Positions 1 to 7,552 of a stretch of 64,000 nt of DNA are shown here, one piece after another. Position 1 is the stretch's first letter. Each line of letters begins with the position of its first letter. The position numbers and the translations under genes are program-made. Source of the DNA: Pannonibacter tanglangensis (GTDB taxonomy: Bacteria > Pseudomonadota > Alphaproteobacteria > Rhizobiales > Stappiaceae); assembly GCF_009915685.1 (NCBI RefSeq), contig NZ_JAABLP010000002.1; one strand, 5' to 3'. The notes below the pieces were generated by a model. The model had not been told where the DNA came from. It saw only the letters and a program-made list of their open reading frames with translations, and did not search any database.

Positions 1-1158
1 GATTATCTCTCCTACAAGGAGAACTTCTTCGAGCTGGACGTGCAGGCGACCAAGGCCTTTGAACTTGGTGCCACCGACCACGAGCTGACCTTCGGCTTTG
101 ACGGCGACTATTCCAGGGTCGACTACACCCGCCTTGACCGCACCACCAACCTTGCCACCGGCGCTGTGACGGAGGCGCGGGCGGGCGGGTTCAACTTCGC
201 CAATTCCGACACGCGCCGGGCCGATGTCTATGCCCAGCACAAGATCGGCCTGTTCGACAACACGCTGGAACTGACCCCGGGCCTGCGTCTGGCCACCTAC
301 CGCATCAACCCGCGTCCGAACCCGGATTACAAGGTCGTGCCCGGTTCCGAGCCGCGCGTGCGGGAGGACACGGCGCTGCTGAAGAGCCTCGGCGCGCTCT
401 ATCACATCGATGACACCTGGTCGGTCTGGGGCAAGTACGGCGAAGGCTTCAAGATGCCGACGGCGCAGCAGCTCTTCACCTCGGTGCCCGGTGCCGCCTT
501 CGACCAGATCCCGGCGCCGAACCTGAAACCGGAAAAGGTGCGCAGCCTCGAGGCCGGTGTCCGCGCCCAGATCGAGCGGGGCTACCTGTCGATCACCGGC
601 TTCCGCGCCGACTACACCGACTTCATCGAGAGCTTCTACAACCCGCCCGGCACCAATGACTACACCTACCGCAACCTGTCGGAAGTGGCCGTCTGGGGTG
701 TGGAAGTGGAGGGCGCCTACGGCCTGACCGAGGATCTCACCGCCACTGCCAGCGTCGCCTGGCAGAAGGGCACGCAGAAGGCCGCAGCCGGGGCCGCCAC
801 GACGCCGCACACCCTGCCGCCGCTCACCGCCGTGCTCGGCCTCAGCTACGCGCTGCCGCAGTACAACCTGACGCTGGATGCGATGACCCGCATGGCCGCG
901 CCGGTCTACGAGACCTCCTCGCCCACGGGCTTCAAGCCGGGCGGCTATGCGGTGCTCGATGTCTTTGCCTCCTGGAAGGTCACCGAAATGGCAAGCCTTG
1001 ATCTCGGCGTGAAGAACGTCTTCGACACCCGCTATTTCGAGGCCTCCGCCGCCGGCATGACCACGCGGCCGACCTCGGCCATTGCCAACCAGAACCCGCT
1101 CGAGCTGCAGACCGGCCCCGGCCGCACCTTCCAGGCCTCGTTCAACGTGAAGTTCTGA
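1..1158 (+). CDS. TonB-dependent outer-membrane receptor, heme/hemoglobin type (5' end missing)
   Basis: The reading frame is open from base 1, so about 385 C-terminal residues are present and the plug domain and TonB box lie outside the window. Alternating aromatic and polar strands, the segment YGEGFKMPTAQQL and the NLKPEKVRSLEAGVR block are typical of the barrel of TonB receptors, especially heme/hemoglobin receptors. The protein ends in NVKF, with the terminal phenylalanine expected of an outer-membrane barrel. It would import a porphyrin or similar ligand using TonB/ExbBD energy. The next gene begins 4 bp after its stop, so it heads an operon whose HemS-like and ChaN-like members support a heme ligand. 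The exact substrate is inferred. Confidence 0.85.
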   Translation, partial: DYLSYKENFFELDVQATKAFELGATDHELTFGFDGDYSRVDYTRLDRTTNLATGAVTEARAGGFNFANSDTRRADVYAQHKIGLFDNTLELTPGLRLATYRINPRPNPDYKVVPGSEPRVREDTALLKSLGALYHIDDTWSVWGKYGEGFKMPTAQQLFTSVPGAAFDQIPAPNLKPEKVRSLEAGVRAQIERGYLSITGFRADYTDFIESFYNPPGTNDYTYRNLSEVAVWGVEVEGAYGLTEDLTATASVAWQKGTQKAAAGAATTPHTLPPLTAVLGLSYALPQYNLTLDAMTRMAAPVYETSSPTGFKPGGYAVLDVFASWKVTEMASLDLGVKNVFDTRYFEASAAGMTTRPTSAIANQNPLELQTGPGRTFQASFNVKF

Positions 1159-1162
1159 TCCG

Positions 1163-2917
1163 ATGCGCGCTGTTCTTGCCCGCATTTATCGCCTGACGCG
1201 GCTTGCCGCGTCAGGACCGGGTGCAGCGCTCGGCTGTCTTGCCTATGCCGCCGTTCTCGCGCTGCAATTCGTCGGCGTCTGGGTCACGGTGCAACTGATC
1301 GCCTGGAACAAGGCGTTCTACGATGCGCTGGAGGCCCGTGAGGCCGCCGCTGCGCTGACGCAACTCGGCAGCTTTGCCGGGCTCATCGCCCTCTCGGTGG
1401 CAAGCTTCCTCGCCGGCGACTGGCTGCGCAAGCGGCTCCTGATGCGCTGGCGCCAGACGCTGACCGAGCGCGTCACCGCCGCCTGGCTGGGGCACAAGGC
1501 CTACTGGCACCTGCGGCCCGGCTTTTCGCCCGCCCCGGTCGACAACCCGGACCAGCGCATCGCCGAGGACTGCCGCCTGTTCGTCAGTCGCCTGCTGGTC
1601 GAGACGCTGGACCTCATTTCCAGCGTCGTCGCGCTCGTCTCCTATCTTGCCGTGCTGTGGTCGCTGTCGAGCTTCCCGCTCAGCTTCCCGCTGTTCGGCC
1701 TCGACATCACCATTCCGCGCTACATGGTCTGGGCGGCCTTCCTGTACGTGGCGCTGTCGAGCCTTGCCACGCATCTGCTGGGCCGGCCGCTGAAGGGCCT
1801 GTTCTTCGAGCAGGAGCGGCGGGAGGCCGATTTCCGCCACGCGCTGATCCAGGTGCGGGAAGGGGCCGACGAGGTGGCGCAGGCCGGCGGCGAAGCGGCC
1901 GAAACCCGCCGCCTCGACGGGCTGTTAGCGCTGCTCAAGGCCAACTGGTTCCGGGTCATCAACGCCGAACTGGTGCTTGGCCTGTTCACCCGGCCTTACC
2001 AGAGCACCATCCTGCGGCTTCCGACCTTCCTGGCGCTGCCGGCCTACTTCCTCGGCAACCTGACGCTTGGCGGCCTGATGCAGCTGGCCTCGGCCTTCTC
2101 CAATGTCGCCACGACGCTGAGCTGGTTCATCTTCTCCTACAAGGACCTTGCCGAATTCGTCGCCGTCACGGAGCGTCTCGACACGCTGCTGCAGGCCGCC
2201 GCCACGCCGCAGCCGATGCCGGGCGTCGCCCGCGCCATCCGGCGGGAGGCAGCAGAGGGCGTCGCCCTCACGCTGACCGGCCTGCGCCTGACGACGCCGC
2301 AAGGGGTGCCGCTCGCGCCGGTGCCCGACGTGATGCTGCCCGCTGGCGGCACGCTGTGGCTGTGCGGCCGTTCCGGCATCGGCAAGAGCACGCTGCTCTC
2401 CGCCATTGCTGGGCTGTGGCCCTATGGGCAGGGCGCGATCGGCCTTGCGGCCGGGCCCTTCATGCTGTTGCCGCAGGTGCCGCGCGTGTTTCCGCAGGGA
2501 CTTGCCCATGCCGTCACCTATCCGCTGGATCCGGCCGAGGTCGGCCGCCCGGTGATCGAGGCGGCCCTGGCCCGCGTCGGTCTCGCCCACCGTCTCGCAG
2601 CACTCGATCTGCCTGGGCCAGAGGGCTATGCGGGCCTGTCCATGGGCGAACGCCAGCGTCTTGCCCTGGCGCGGGTCTTCATCCACCGGCCTGCCGTGCT
2701 CATCCTGGATGAGGCGACCAGCGCGCTGGATGCCCGCAGCGAGGTGGACCTGCTGGCCAGGGTCAGGGCCGAACTGCCCGACGCCACCATCATCTGCGCC
2801 GCCCATCGCCCGCCCGAAGGGCTCGCGCCCTACCAGATCCTCGCCCTTGACCCCGCAGCCGCCACCGACCGTGCAAGTCAGCCGCTGCCAGCCCCACGTG
2901 CCGGAGCCTTCGCATGA
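1163..2917 (+). CDS. ABC transporter, fused membrane and ATPase domains, YddA/BacA-type
   Basis: A 584-residue single-chain transporter. The N-terminal 300 or so residues carry several hydrophobic segments and the WNKAFYDALE block typical of the SbmA/BacA-YddA membrane domain. The C-terminal ATPase domain shows Walker A GRSGIGKST (about residues 402-410), the signature LSMGERQRLALAR (about 491) and Walker B AVLILDEATSALD (about 511). Such proteins act as homodimers in the inner membrane, and relatives such as mycobacterial Rv1819c import corrinoids and other hydrophilic molecules. Lying 4 bp behind a TonB receptor and overlapping a HemS-like gene, it may move the receptor's ligand into the cytoplasm. 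That role is inference, because classical heme systems use a binding protein plus separate permease and ATPase. Confidence 0.85.
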   Translation: MRAVLARIYRLTRLAASGPGAALGCLAYAAVLALQFVGVWVTVQLIAWNKAFYDALEAREAAAALTQLGSFAGLIALSVASFLAGDWLRKRLLMRWRQTLTERVTAAWLGHKAYWHLRPGFSPAPVDNPDQRIAEDCRLFVSRLLVETLDLISSVVALVSYLAVLWSLSSFPLSFPLFGLDITIPRYMVWAAFLYVALSSLATHLLGRPLKGLFFEQERREADFRHALIQVREGADEVAQAGGEAAETRRLDGLLALLKANWFRVINAELVLGLFTRPYQSTILRLPTFLALPAYFLGNLTLGGLMQLASAFSNVATTLSWFIFSYKDLAEFVAVTERLDTLLQAAATPQPMPGVARAIRREAAEGVALTLTGLRLTTPQGVPLAPVPDVMLPAGGTLWLCGRSGIGKSTLLSAIAGLWPYGQGAIGLAAGPFMLLPQVPRVFPQGLAHAVTYPLDPAEVGRPVIEAALARVGLAHRLAALDLPGPEGYAGLSMGERQRLALARVFIHRPAVLILDEATSALDARSEVDLLARVRAELPDATIICAAHRPPEGLAPYQILALDPAAATDRASQPLPAPRAGAFA

Positions 2918-3597
2918 CCGATCAAGTCAAACGCCACCGTCTCGACGTCCAGCCTGCCGCCGTCTTCCCGCTGCTTCCCGGCCTTGGCCGCATCATGGTC
3001 ATTGTGCGGAGTGCCGGCAGCCTGCACGAGCGCATCGGTCCCCTCGACACGGCCGAGATCAGCGACCACAGCGTCACCCTGTCCGGTGCCTGCCACGCGG
3101 CCGTCATCGACCTCAGTTCCCTCGACAGCCTGCACTACGACACCTCCTCGGTGATGAAGGACAAGGTCCTGCCGCGGCTTGATTTCATGACCGCCAGCGG
3201 CGAGCCGGGCGTCTCCGTCGTGGGGCTGGAGGGGGCCGAGCCCTTCGAGACGGCGCTGCGCCAGTTTGCCCGCATTCCGGCTGTTGCGCCGGAGCGGGCC
3301 GCTGCCGAGGCCACACCGCCCGAGACCGGGGGCGATCCCGCCGCTCCGGTGCTGGAGGCGCTGGTCGGCGGCGATCCGGTGACGATCCGCTTCGAGACCG
3401 CCAGCGTGCGCCAGCAGTGGCAGGGCAAGGTCGAGGCGGTGAAGCCGATGAGCGGCTTCTTCAACATCATGACACCGGATTTCCACCTGCATCTGAAGGC
3501 CGGCACCGTCGCCTCCTGGCAGGACGCGGACGGCTGGCGCCATGCCCTGGATGCTGAGGGCAACCGCACCGGCCTCGCCATCGGGCCGCTCGCATGA
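2914..3597 (+). CDS. HemS/ChuX-like heme-utilization protein (shortened)
   Basis: A 227-residue cytoplasmic protein whose ATG overlaps the stop of the ABC gene (ATGA). The first half (IMVIVRSAGSLHERIG, then an IDLSSLDSLHYD segment and LDFMTASGEPGVSVVGLEG) resembles one HemS/HmuS half-domain. The second half ends in a segment with FNIMTPDFHLHLKAG followed by a W...ALDAEGN block, like the FNLHL region of the other half. HemS proteins have two such halves totalling about 350 residues, so this would be a compressed version. Known relatives bind heme in the cytosol and pass it on or degrade it. The match is by eye and weak in places; a general heme-carrier role fits the operon. Function is therefore tentative. 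Confidence 0.5.
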   Translation: MTDQVKRHRLDVQPAAVFPLLPGLGRIMVIVRSAGSLHERIGPLDTAEISDHSVTLSGACHAAVIDLSSLDSLHYDTSSVMKDKVLPRLDFMTASGEPGVSVVGLEGAEPFETALRQFARIPAVAPERAAAEATPPETGGDPAAPVLEALVGGDPVTIRFETASVRQQWQGKVEAVKPMSGFFNIMTPDFHLHLKAGTVASWQDADGWRHALDAEGNRTGLAIGPLA

Positions 3598-4412
3598 GCG
3601 GGGCCGCCATGACCCCCGGCCAATGGATCCGGCCCTCCGACGGGGCCGTCCTCGCCCATCCCGAGGTGCTCGCCCGTGCCGCCCGCGCCGATGTGGTGCT
3701 CCTGGGCGAGCAGCACGACAAGGCGGCGCAGCACCGCTGGCAGCTGCATGTCCTGGCCGGCCTCCTCGCCCGTCGCGCCGACATCGCGGTCGGCTTCGAG
3801 ATGGTCCCCGCGCGGCTTGATCCGGTGCTGGCGCGCTGGGTGGCGGGTGAGCTGACCGAGGCCGATTTTCTCGATCAGGCCGAATGGGGCACGGTCTGGG
3901 GCTTCCCGGCCGAGCTCTACCTGCCGCTGTTCCGCTTCTGCCGGCAATTCCGCCTGCCGATGCTGGGGCTCAATTGCCGCCGCGCGCTGGTGACAGAGGT
4001 CGGCATCGGTGGCTGGGACGCCATCCCTGACGCCGACCGGGACGGCGTGACGCCCGCGCTGCCGGCGACCCCGGCCTATCGCCGCTTCCTGTTCGAGTTC
4101 ACCGGCGGCGGCGCGCCGAACCGCAAGGTCACCAGCCCCGACGACCCGGCCTTCGACCGGTTCGTCCGCGCACAGCAGGTCTGGGACCGCGCCTTCGCCT
4201 GCCGCATGGCTGAAGCCCGCGCGGCGAGGGGCGCGCCGCTGGTCGTCGGCATCATCGGCCGGGGTCATCTTGAATTCGGCCATGGCACGCCGGCGCAGCT
4301 CACCGATCTCGGCGTTGCAACTGTCACGGTGCTCTTGCCGCACACCGCGCCGGAGAGACCGGCGCCGGGAATTGCCGATGCGGTCTTCGTCATGGATCCG
4401 CTGGACATGTGA
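3594..4412 (+). CDS. ChaN-family heme-binding/uptake-type protein
   Basis: A 272-residue protein whose ATG overlaps the preceding stop (ATGA), so it is translationally coupled. It has the ChaN hallmarks LLGEQHDKAAQH (residues 36-47), GFEMVP, and the C-terminal IIGRGHLEFGHG block. ChaN of Campylobacter is an iron-regulated lipoprotein that binds a pair of cofacial hemes. Here no lipobox or signal peptide is visible at the N-terminus, so the protein may be cytosolic or the family member may have another role. A second in-frame ATG at 3609 is possible. Its place at the end of the TonB receptor/ABC/HemS-like operon supports a role in heme or porphyrin handling. Confidence 0.75.
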   Translation: MSGAAMTPGQWIRPSDGAVLAHPEVLARAARADVVLLGEQHDKAAQHRWQLHVLAGLLARRADIAVGFEMVPARLDPVLARWVAGELTEADFLDQAEWGTVWGFPAELYLPLFRFCRQFRLPMLGLNCRRALVTEVGIGGWDAIPDADRDGVTPALPATPAYRRFLFEFTGGGAPNRKVTSPDDPAFDRFVRAQQVWDRAFACRMAEARAARGAPLVVGIIGRGHLEFGHGTPAQLTDLGVATVTVLLPHTAPERPAPGIADAVFVMDPLDM

Positions 4413-4435
4413 GGCCGCGCGCGACGACACATGAA

Positions 4436-4459
4436 GTGGCACACCGAGTGGCACACCGA
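4436..4459 (+). repeat. Two tandem 12-bp units
   Basis: GTGGCACACCGA occurs twice head to tail between the ChaN-like gene and the hydroxypyruvate isomerase gene, followed by a partial third unit. No function is evident. The rest of the 143-bp spacer holds no recognisable gene. Confidence 0.6.
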
Positions 4460-4555
4460 GTGCACAAGGCGCGGCACAAAAGGCCTGCCATCGCGGCGCA
4501 TCTGGTCTAGGCTTGGGGCTCGACTGTTTGGGGTTCAACTGCCCGGGGCCTCGCC

Positions 4556-5353
4556 ATGCTGCGGTTTTCTGCCAATCTCGGATTTCTCTTCACGGACCAG
4601 CCGCTGCCCGAGGCCGTCGGTGCGGCGGCGCGGGCCGGGTTCGATGCGGTCGAGCTGCACTGGCCGCATGTCGGGCCGGCTGCGATCCCGGCAGACGAGC
4701 TGAAATCCGCGGCCGCAGAGGCCGGTCTGCCGATCCTCGCGCTCAACACGGCAAGGGGCGACGTCGCGGCGGGTGACTTCGGCCTCTCGGCCCTGGCCGG
4801 GCGCGAGCGCGAGGCGCGGGCGGCCATCGACGCGGCGCTGGCCTACGCCGCAGCCTGCGGGGCAGGGGCCGTGCATCTGATGGCCGGCAAGGCCGAGGGC
4901 CCCGAGGCGCACGCAGCGTTCCTCGCCAACCTGCGCCACGCGCTTGCCTCGGCCCGGCCGCAGGGCCTGCGCATCCTGCTGGAACCGATCAACACCTTCG
5001 ACGTGCCCGGCTATTTCGTCTCGACGGTGGACCGCGCCCTGGCGCTGATCGAGGAGACGGGCGGGGAGGCCGCGCTCCTGCTCGACTGCTACCATGTCGC
5101 CCGCATGGGCGGAGATCCGGCCACCGTCCTCGCCGAGGCCTTCCCGAAGATCGGCCACATCCAGATCGCCGGAGTGCCCGACCGCGGCGAACCCGACCAG
5201 GGCACGCTCGCCTATCCCCCGCTCCTCGACGGCCTCCAGCGCCTCGGCTACGCCGGCCACATCGGCGCCGAATACCGCCCCCGCCTGTCCGGGGCTGGGG
5301 GAACAGAAGCCGGCCTCGCCTGGCTTGCGGCGTTCCGGAGGGGGAGGGGTTAG
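4556..5353 (+). CDS. hyi: Hydroxypyruvate isomerase-like TIM-barrel protein
   Basis: A 265-residue protein of the xylose-isomerase-like TIM-barrel superfamily. It has the Hyi opening FSANLGFLFT, the LLEPINTFDVPGYF block with Glu143, LLLDCYHVARM (Asp177), GHIQIAGVPDRGEP and a late GAEYRP with Glu239. The two glutamates match the catalytic acids of Escherichia coli Hyi, which interconverts hydroxypyruvate and tartronate semialdehyde in glyoxylate metabolism. Closely related OtnI proteins isomerise 2-oxo-tetronates, so the substrate is not certain. It stands alone between the heme-type operon and an accessory islet. Its last codons form the left copy of the 37-bp repeat that bounds that islet. 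Confidence 0.8.
   Translation: MLRFSANLGFLFTDQPLPEAVGAAARAGFDAVELHWPHVGPAAIPADELKSAAAEAGLPILALNTARGDVAAGDFGLSALAGREREARAAIDAALAYAAACGAGAVHLMAGKAEGPEAHAAFLANLRHALASARPQGLRILLEPINTFDVPGYFVSTVDRALALIEETGGEAALLLDCYHVARMGGDPATVLAEAFPKIGHIQIAGVPDRGEPDQGTLAYPPLLDGLQRLGYAGHIGAEYRPRLSGAGGTEAGLAWLAAFRRGRG
5314..5350 (+). repeat. Left 37-bp direct repeat bounding the accessory islet
   Basis: This segment codes for the last residues of the isomerase. It recurs at 7426-7462 with 33 of 37 bases identical; the core after the first ten bases (CTTGCGGCGTTCCGGA then a G-rich tail) differs at one base. The two copies enclose about 2.1 kb of lower-GC sequence. It could be a recombination junction or simply two copies of a dispersed intergenic element. 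Confidence 0.7.
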
Positions 5354-5746
5354 CTGTCGGCGCTGGCGCCGCAACCGGGGCCCGGTGTTCAGTCTGGACA
5401 GAATGACGGGCGAGCGTTTGCCCATGTCCGGCAGGGCTGATGAATGGATCCGCCGCGCCGGCCCGGCGGCGGCCTCACCCAATGATCCTTGTGGCGCGTG
5501 GCTGATGGAAGTCAGCGGTGGCTCAATCGGGCATCTGATGACGCTGTATCCCTGCGCAGACGAGGAAGCCGCGTTGGCGGGGCGCCAAGATCTGGCCAAA
5601 CCAGCTGGAGCCGGCACGGAAATCGCGGCTGACACCCACAGGAAAAGGCCGCACGTGTGGCAAATCCTGAAATTGCCTGCCTGAGTTGCGGTTGACTGCG
5701 TTTCAGGTTTCTGCAGTCTCGCGGGGGATCTAGATCCGGAGATGAG
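5354..5746. other. Spacer at the left edge of the islet
   Basis: There is no well-supported gene here. It contains a low-confidence reading frame at 5403-5684 (listed separately), and GC content falls steadily toward 5747. No tRNA, terminator or insertion-sequence end was recognised. Confidence 0.5.
5403..5684 (+). CDS. Possible small protein or gene remnant, unknown
   Basis: An open frame of 93 residues from an ATG at 5403 (a second ATG is at 5424), including the segment DPCGAWLMEVSGGSIGHLM. Residue composition is plausible for a real protein, but no strong ribosome binding site or family was recognised. It sits just inside the left islet repeat, so it may be a fragment of a lost gene. Confidence 0.25.
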   Translation: MTGERLPMSGRADEWIRRAGPAAASPNDPCGAWLMEVSGGSIGHLMTLYPCADEEAALAGRQDLAKPAGAGTEIAADTHRKRPHVWQILKLPA

Positions 5747-6478
5747 ATGAGCGACAATGTCCAGCTGACACACCAAAAAATGGAGAAGATACTTCGTCTC
5801 TTCGATGAGGCGCTGCCGCCGTTCTCGGGGTTTGAGCGTTACACGCCGGTCAGTATCTTGAAAGAAATCGGCGCATTTTCGGATCAGGACGCGCAGCAGT
5901 TTTCCTTCATCATTCGCCGCATGCGGGAAGCCGTGTGTTTGCGCCAGCCTCTGGAGGCTGATGAGCAAAAGCAGGTGGAGCAACTTCTTGCGCATGTGGC
6001 CACGTGGAAAAAGTTGAACCGCATCACAGACCCGGCGCGGCCAATCCTGCGTTTGGGAGACAAAAAACATCTGCGTCTGGCACATGCCGTTGCGGATGAC
6101 ATCCTTTCGGGGGGGCGAATTCACGCTGGTGGAAGAGAGAGGGGGCGTGACAGTCTCTCGTTGGGGGGGCGCTTTTTGGTCTACGGCGAAAAGGTGGCGT
6201 CCTTCAATGCTTCTTTGCCCGTGTCGAGCAGGGGACGAGGTTATTTGGCTATCAGTTTTCCTTCATTTGACAAAGAGGGCGCGCAACATCAAATCGGTGA
6301 TATGGACTTGCTTGCCGATCGAGTATTTAAAGAAGTTGGTATCATGGGATACTTGAGAAATTTCGTGCCAGAACTTCTGTTGGCCGACATGGAGTACGAT
6401 GGATGGGGAGAGGAAAAGGTGCGACTGTTTGGCAAATTCATAAGTGCTTGTATTGAAGCGCTTTCGGCGCAGCACTAG
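5747..6478 (+). CDS. Unrecognised accessory protein with two compensating G-tract frameshifts
   Basis: An ORF of 243 residues in a region of lower GC than its neighbours. The N-terminal half looks helical and charged, and no known domain was recognised. Between runs of seven G at 6109-6115 and 6163-6169 the annotated frame reads a low-quality arginine/glycine-rich segment. The +1-shifted frame between the two runs instead reads GGEFTLVEERGGVTVSRWGG, which looks like natural beta-strand sequence and joins smoothly to RFLVYGEKVASF after the second run. Removing one G from the first tract and adding one to the second would restore that reading. Either the gene has drifted by paired indels or the tracts are miscounted. 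Confidence 0.6.
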   Translation: MSDNVQLTHQKMEKILRLFDEALPPFSGFERYTPVSILKEIGAFSDQDAQQFSFIIRRMREAVCLRQPLEADEQKQVEQLLAHVATWKKLNRITDPARPILRLGDKKHLRLAHAVADDILSGGRIHAGGRERGRDSLSLGGRFLVYGEKVASFNASLPVSSRGRGYLAISFPSFDKEGAQHQIGDMDLLADRVFKEVGIMGYLRNFVPELLLADMEYDGWGEEKVRLFGKFISACIEALSAQH

Positions 6479-6760
6479 CTGTTCGGAAAAAGTATCTGCC
6501 CAACAGTGCCACACATCGAATGTAGAGAGACGGTATTCACCTGACACTGCCGCGTTGTGAAGCGGCTTCAGGCGCTCCGGCCGTTCCGGCGCTGGATGCC
6601 GCCCGACACCCCGGTCCGACGGCAACCGCGCCGGGGCTCTAAACGCTGCTGGATGAAACTTCGGTGGAAGGTCAGGATGAGGCGATCCTGTATCGGTCTA
6701 TCCTGCCCGACGCGAGCCGCCGCCCTGCCAGTTTTGAGCGCCATGATCAGGATGTGAAAC
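6479..6760. other. Spacer with duplicated segment and broken frame
   Basis: The gap between the two accessory genes. It contains the first copy of the duplicated spacer (from 6531) and the C-terminal remnant described at 6643-6798. GC rises sharply after 6540 relative to the flanking genes. Confidence 0.5.
6531..6642 (+). repeat. First copy of the spacer duplicated inside the islet
   Basis: It begins CGGTATTCACCTGACA 53 bp after the stop at 6478. A related sequence begins at 7330, 42 bp after the stop of the second accessory gene. The first 21 bases match at 18 positions. Weaker similarity (a CGGCTT..A.GCGC block and a CTCTAA/GTCTAA end) continues for about 100 bp. Confidence 0.55.
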
Positions 6761-6798
6761 ATGAGAAAAATGACAATCCAGTTTCATGCTACTCTTGA
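6643..6798 (+). pseudogene. C-terminal remnant of an unknown protein overlapping the next gene
   Basis: After an in-frame TAA at 6640-6642, an open frame of 51 codons runs to a TGA at 6796-6798. It includes LLDETSVEGQDEAILYRSI and LPDASRRPASFERHDQDVKH, which read like natural protein. The same frame is also open upstream of the TAA from about 6541 with proline/alanine-rich linker-like sequence, so one nonsense change may have broken a gene. There is no good start codon after the stop. It overlaps the 175-residue gene by 38 bp, as adjacent accessory genes such as toxin/immunity pairs often do. The identity is unknown. Confidence 0.4.
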
Positions 6799-7288
6799 AG
6801 AGATTGTCGGATATGCAAATGCGGTCAAGTCAGAGTTTGGCCTGGTTGTGACTTTGGCGAGTTTTCGACCATTTGCACTTAAGATTGTCGAGGGTGATTT
6901 GACGGTTCACGATCTGGATGATGGTTGTTACAGTACTATTGTATTTACAAAGCTTAATCCGGTGACGAATGCTGCGTCGCAGAGTGTTTTTTATGATCTG
7001 AATCCAGGTATGGTGAATTTGTGGGTTGGTGGGTTGACTGAAAAAGGGCTCGAAGAGTCAGCTTTATCATTTATGTCTGACGATGACGAAAAGATTGCCC
7101 TGGCGACCAAGCTGGCTTCAAGATTAAAGAAAATAACAAAAGCTGGAGCTGTTGTATGTAATCCGATCACTGGGGCTGAGGCATTTGATCGAAACCGTCG
7201 ATACACGCCTGGGGCAAAGCTGCTGTGCGAGGCCGGTGTAAAAATACTCGCTCTTGGTGGTGGTAATTTCTACAAGCTCGCCGGTTGA
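6761..7288 (+). CDS. Unrecognised accessory protein, 175 residues
   Basis: A clearly coding frame with AT-richer codon use than the surrounding genome. It opens MRKMTIQFHATLEEIVGYAN and ends with a hydrophobic GVKILALGGGNFYKLAG segment. It has no signal peptide or membrane helix, and no family was recognised. Its size, its acidic middle section (SFMSDDDEKIALATKLASR) and its position after a broken coding remnant would suit an orphan immunity protein, but that is a guess from context. Its start overlaps the remnant by 38 bp. It is followed by the second copy of the duplicated spacer. Confidence 0.65.
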   Translation: MRKMTIQFHATLEEIVGYANAVKSEFGLVVTLASFRPFALKIVEGDLTVHDLDDGCYSTIVFTKLNPVTNAASQSVFYDLNPGMVNLWVGGLTEKGLEESALSFMSDDDEKIALATKLASRLKKITKAGAVVCNPITGAEAFDRNRRYTPGAKLLCEAGVKILALGGGNFYKLAG

Positions 7289-7329
7289 GTGTTGGGGGCG
7301 TAGAGGCGTAGATTTCAGGGTGGAAAATG

Positions 7330-7425
7330 CGGTGTTCACCTGACAGCGCCCCATTTTCCCCGGCTTTACGCGCCTCGGCGGTGCTGGCGCAGAGCCCCGC
7401 CCCGCCTCGGCGCCGTCTAAGCAAA
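7330..7425 (+). repeat. Second copy of the duplicated islet spacer
   Basis: It begins CGGTGTTCACCTGACA and parallels the copy at 6531. It runs directly into the right 37-bp boundary repeat at 7426. Confidence 0.5.
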
Positions 7426-7462
7426 CCTTACCTGCCTTGCGGCGTTCCGGAAGGGGAGGGGT
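7426..7462 (+). repeat. Right 37-bp direct repeat bounding the accessory islet
   Basis: Partner of 5314-7462's left copy at 5314-5350, in the same orientation, with four mismatches. Normal high-GC sequence resumes after it. Confidence 0.7.
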
Positions 7463-7552
7463 GCAGGATAGGTCTTGCCAAGCGGTGTCCGTCCAGTGAA
7501 GACTGTCGGACACGTCCAATGTGATCACATTTTGCCTGCTGCCGAGACCCGA

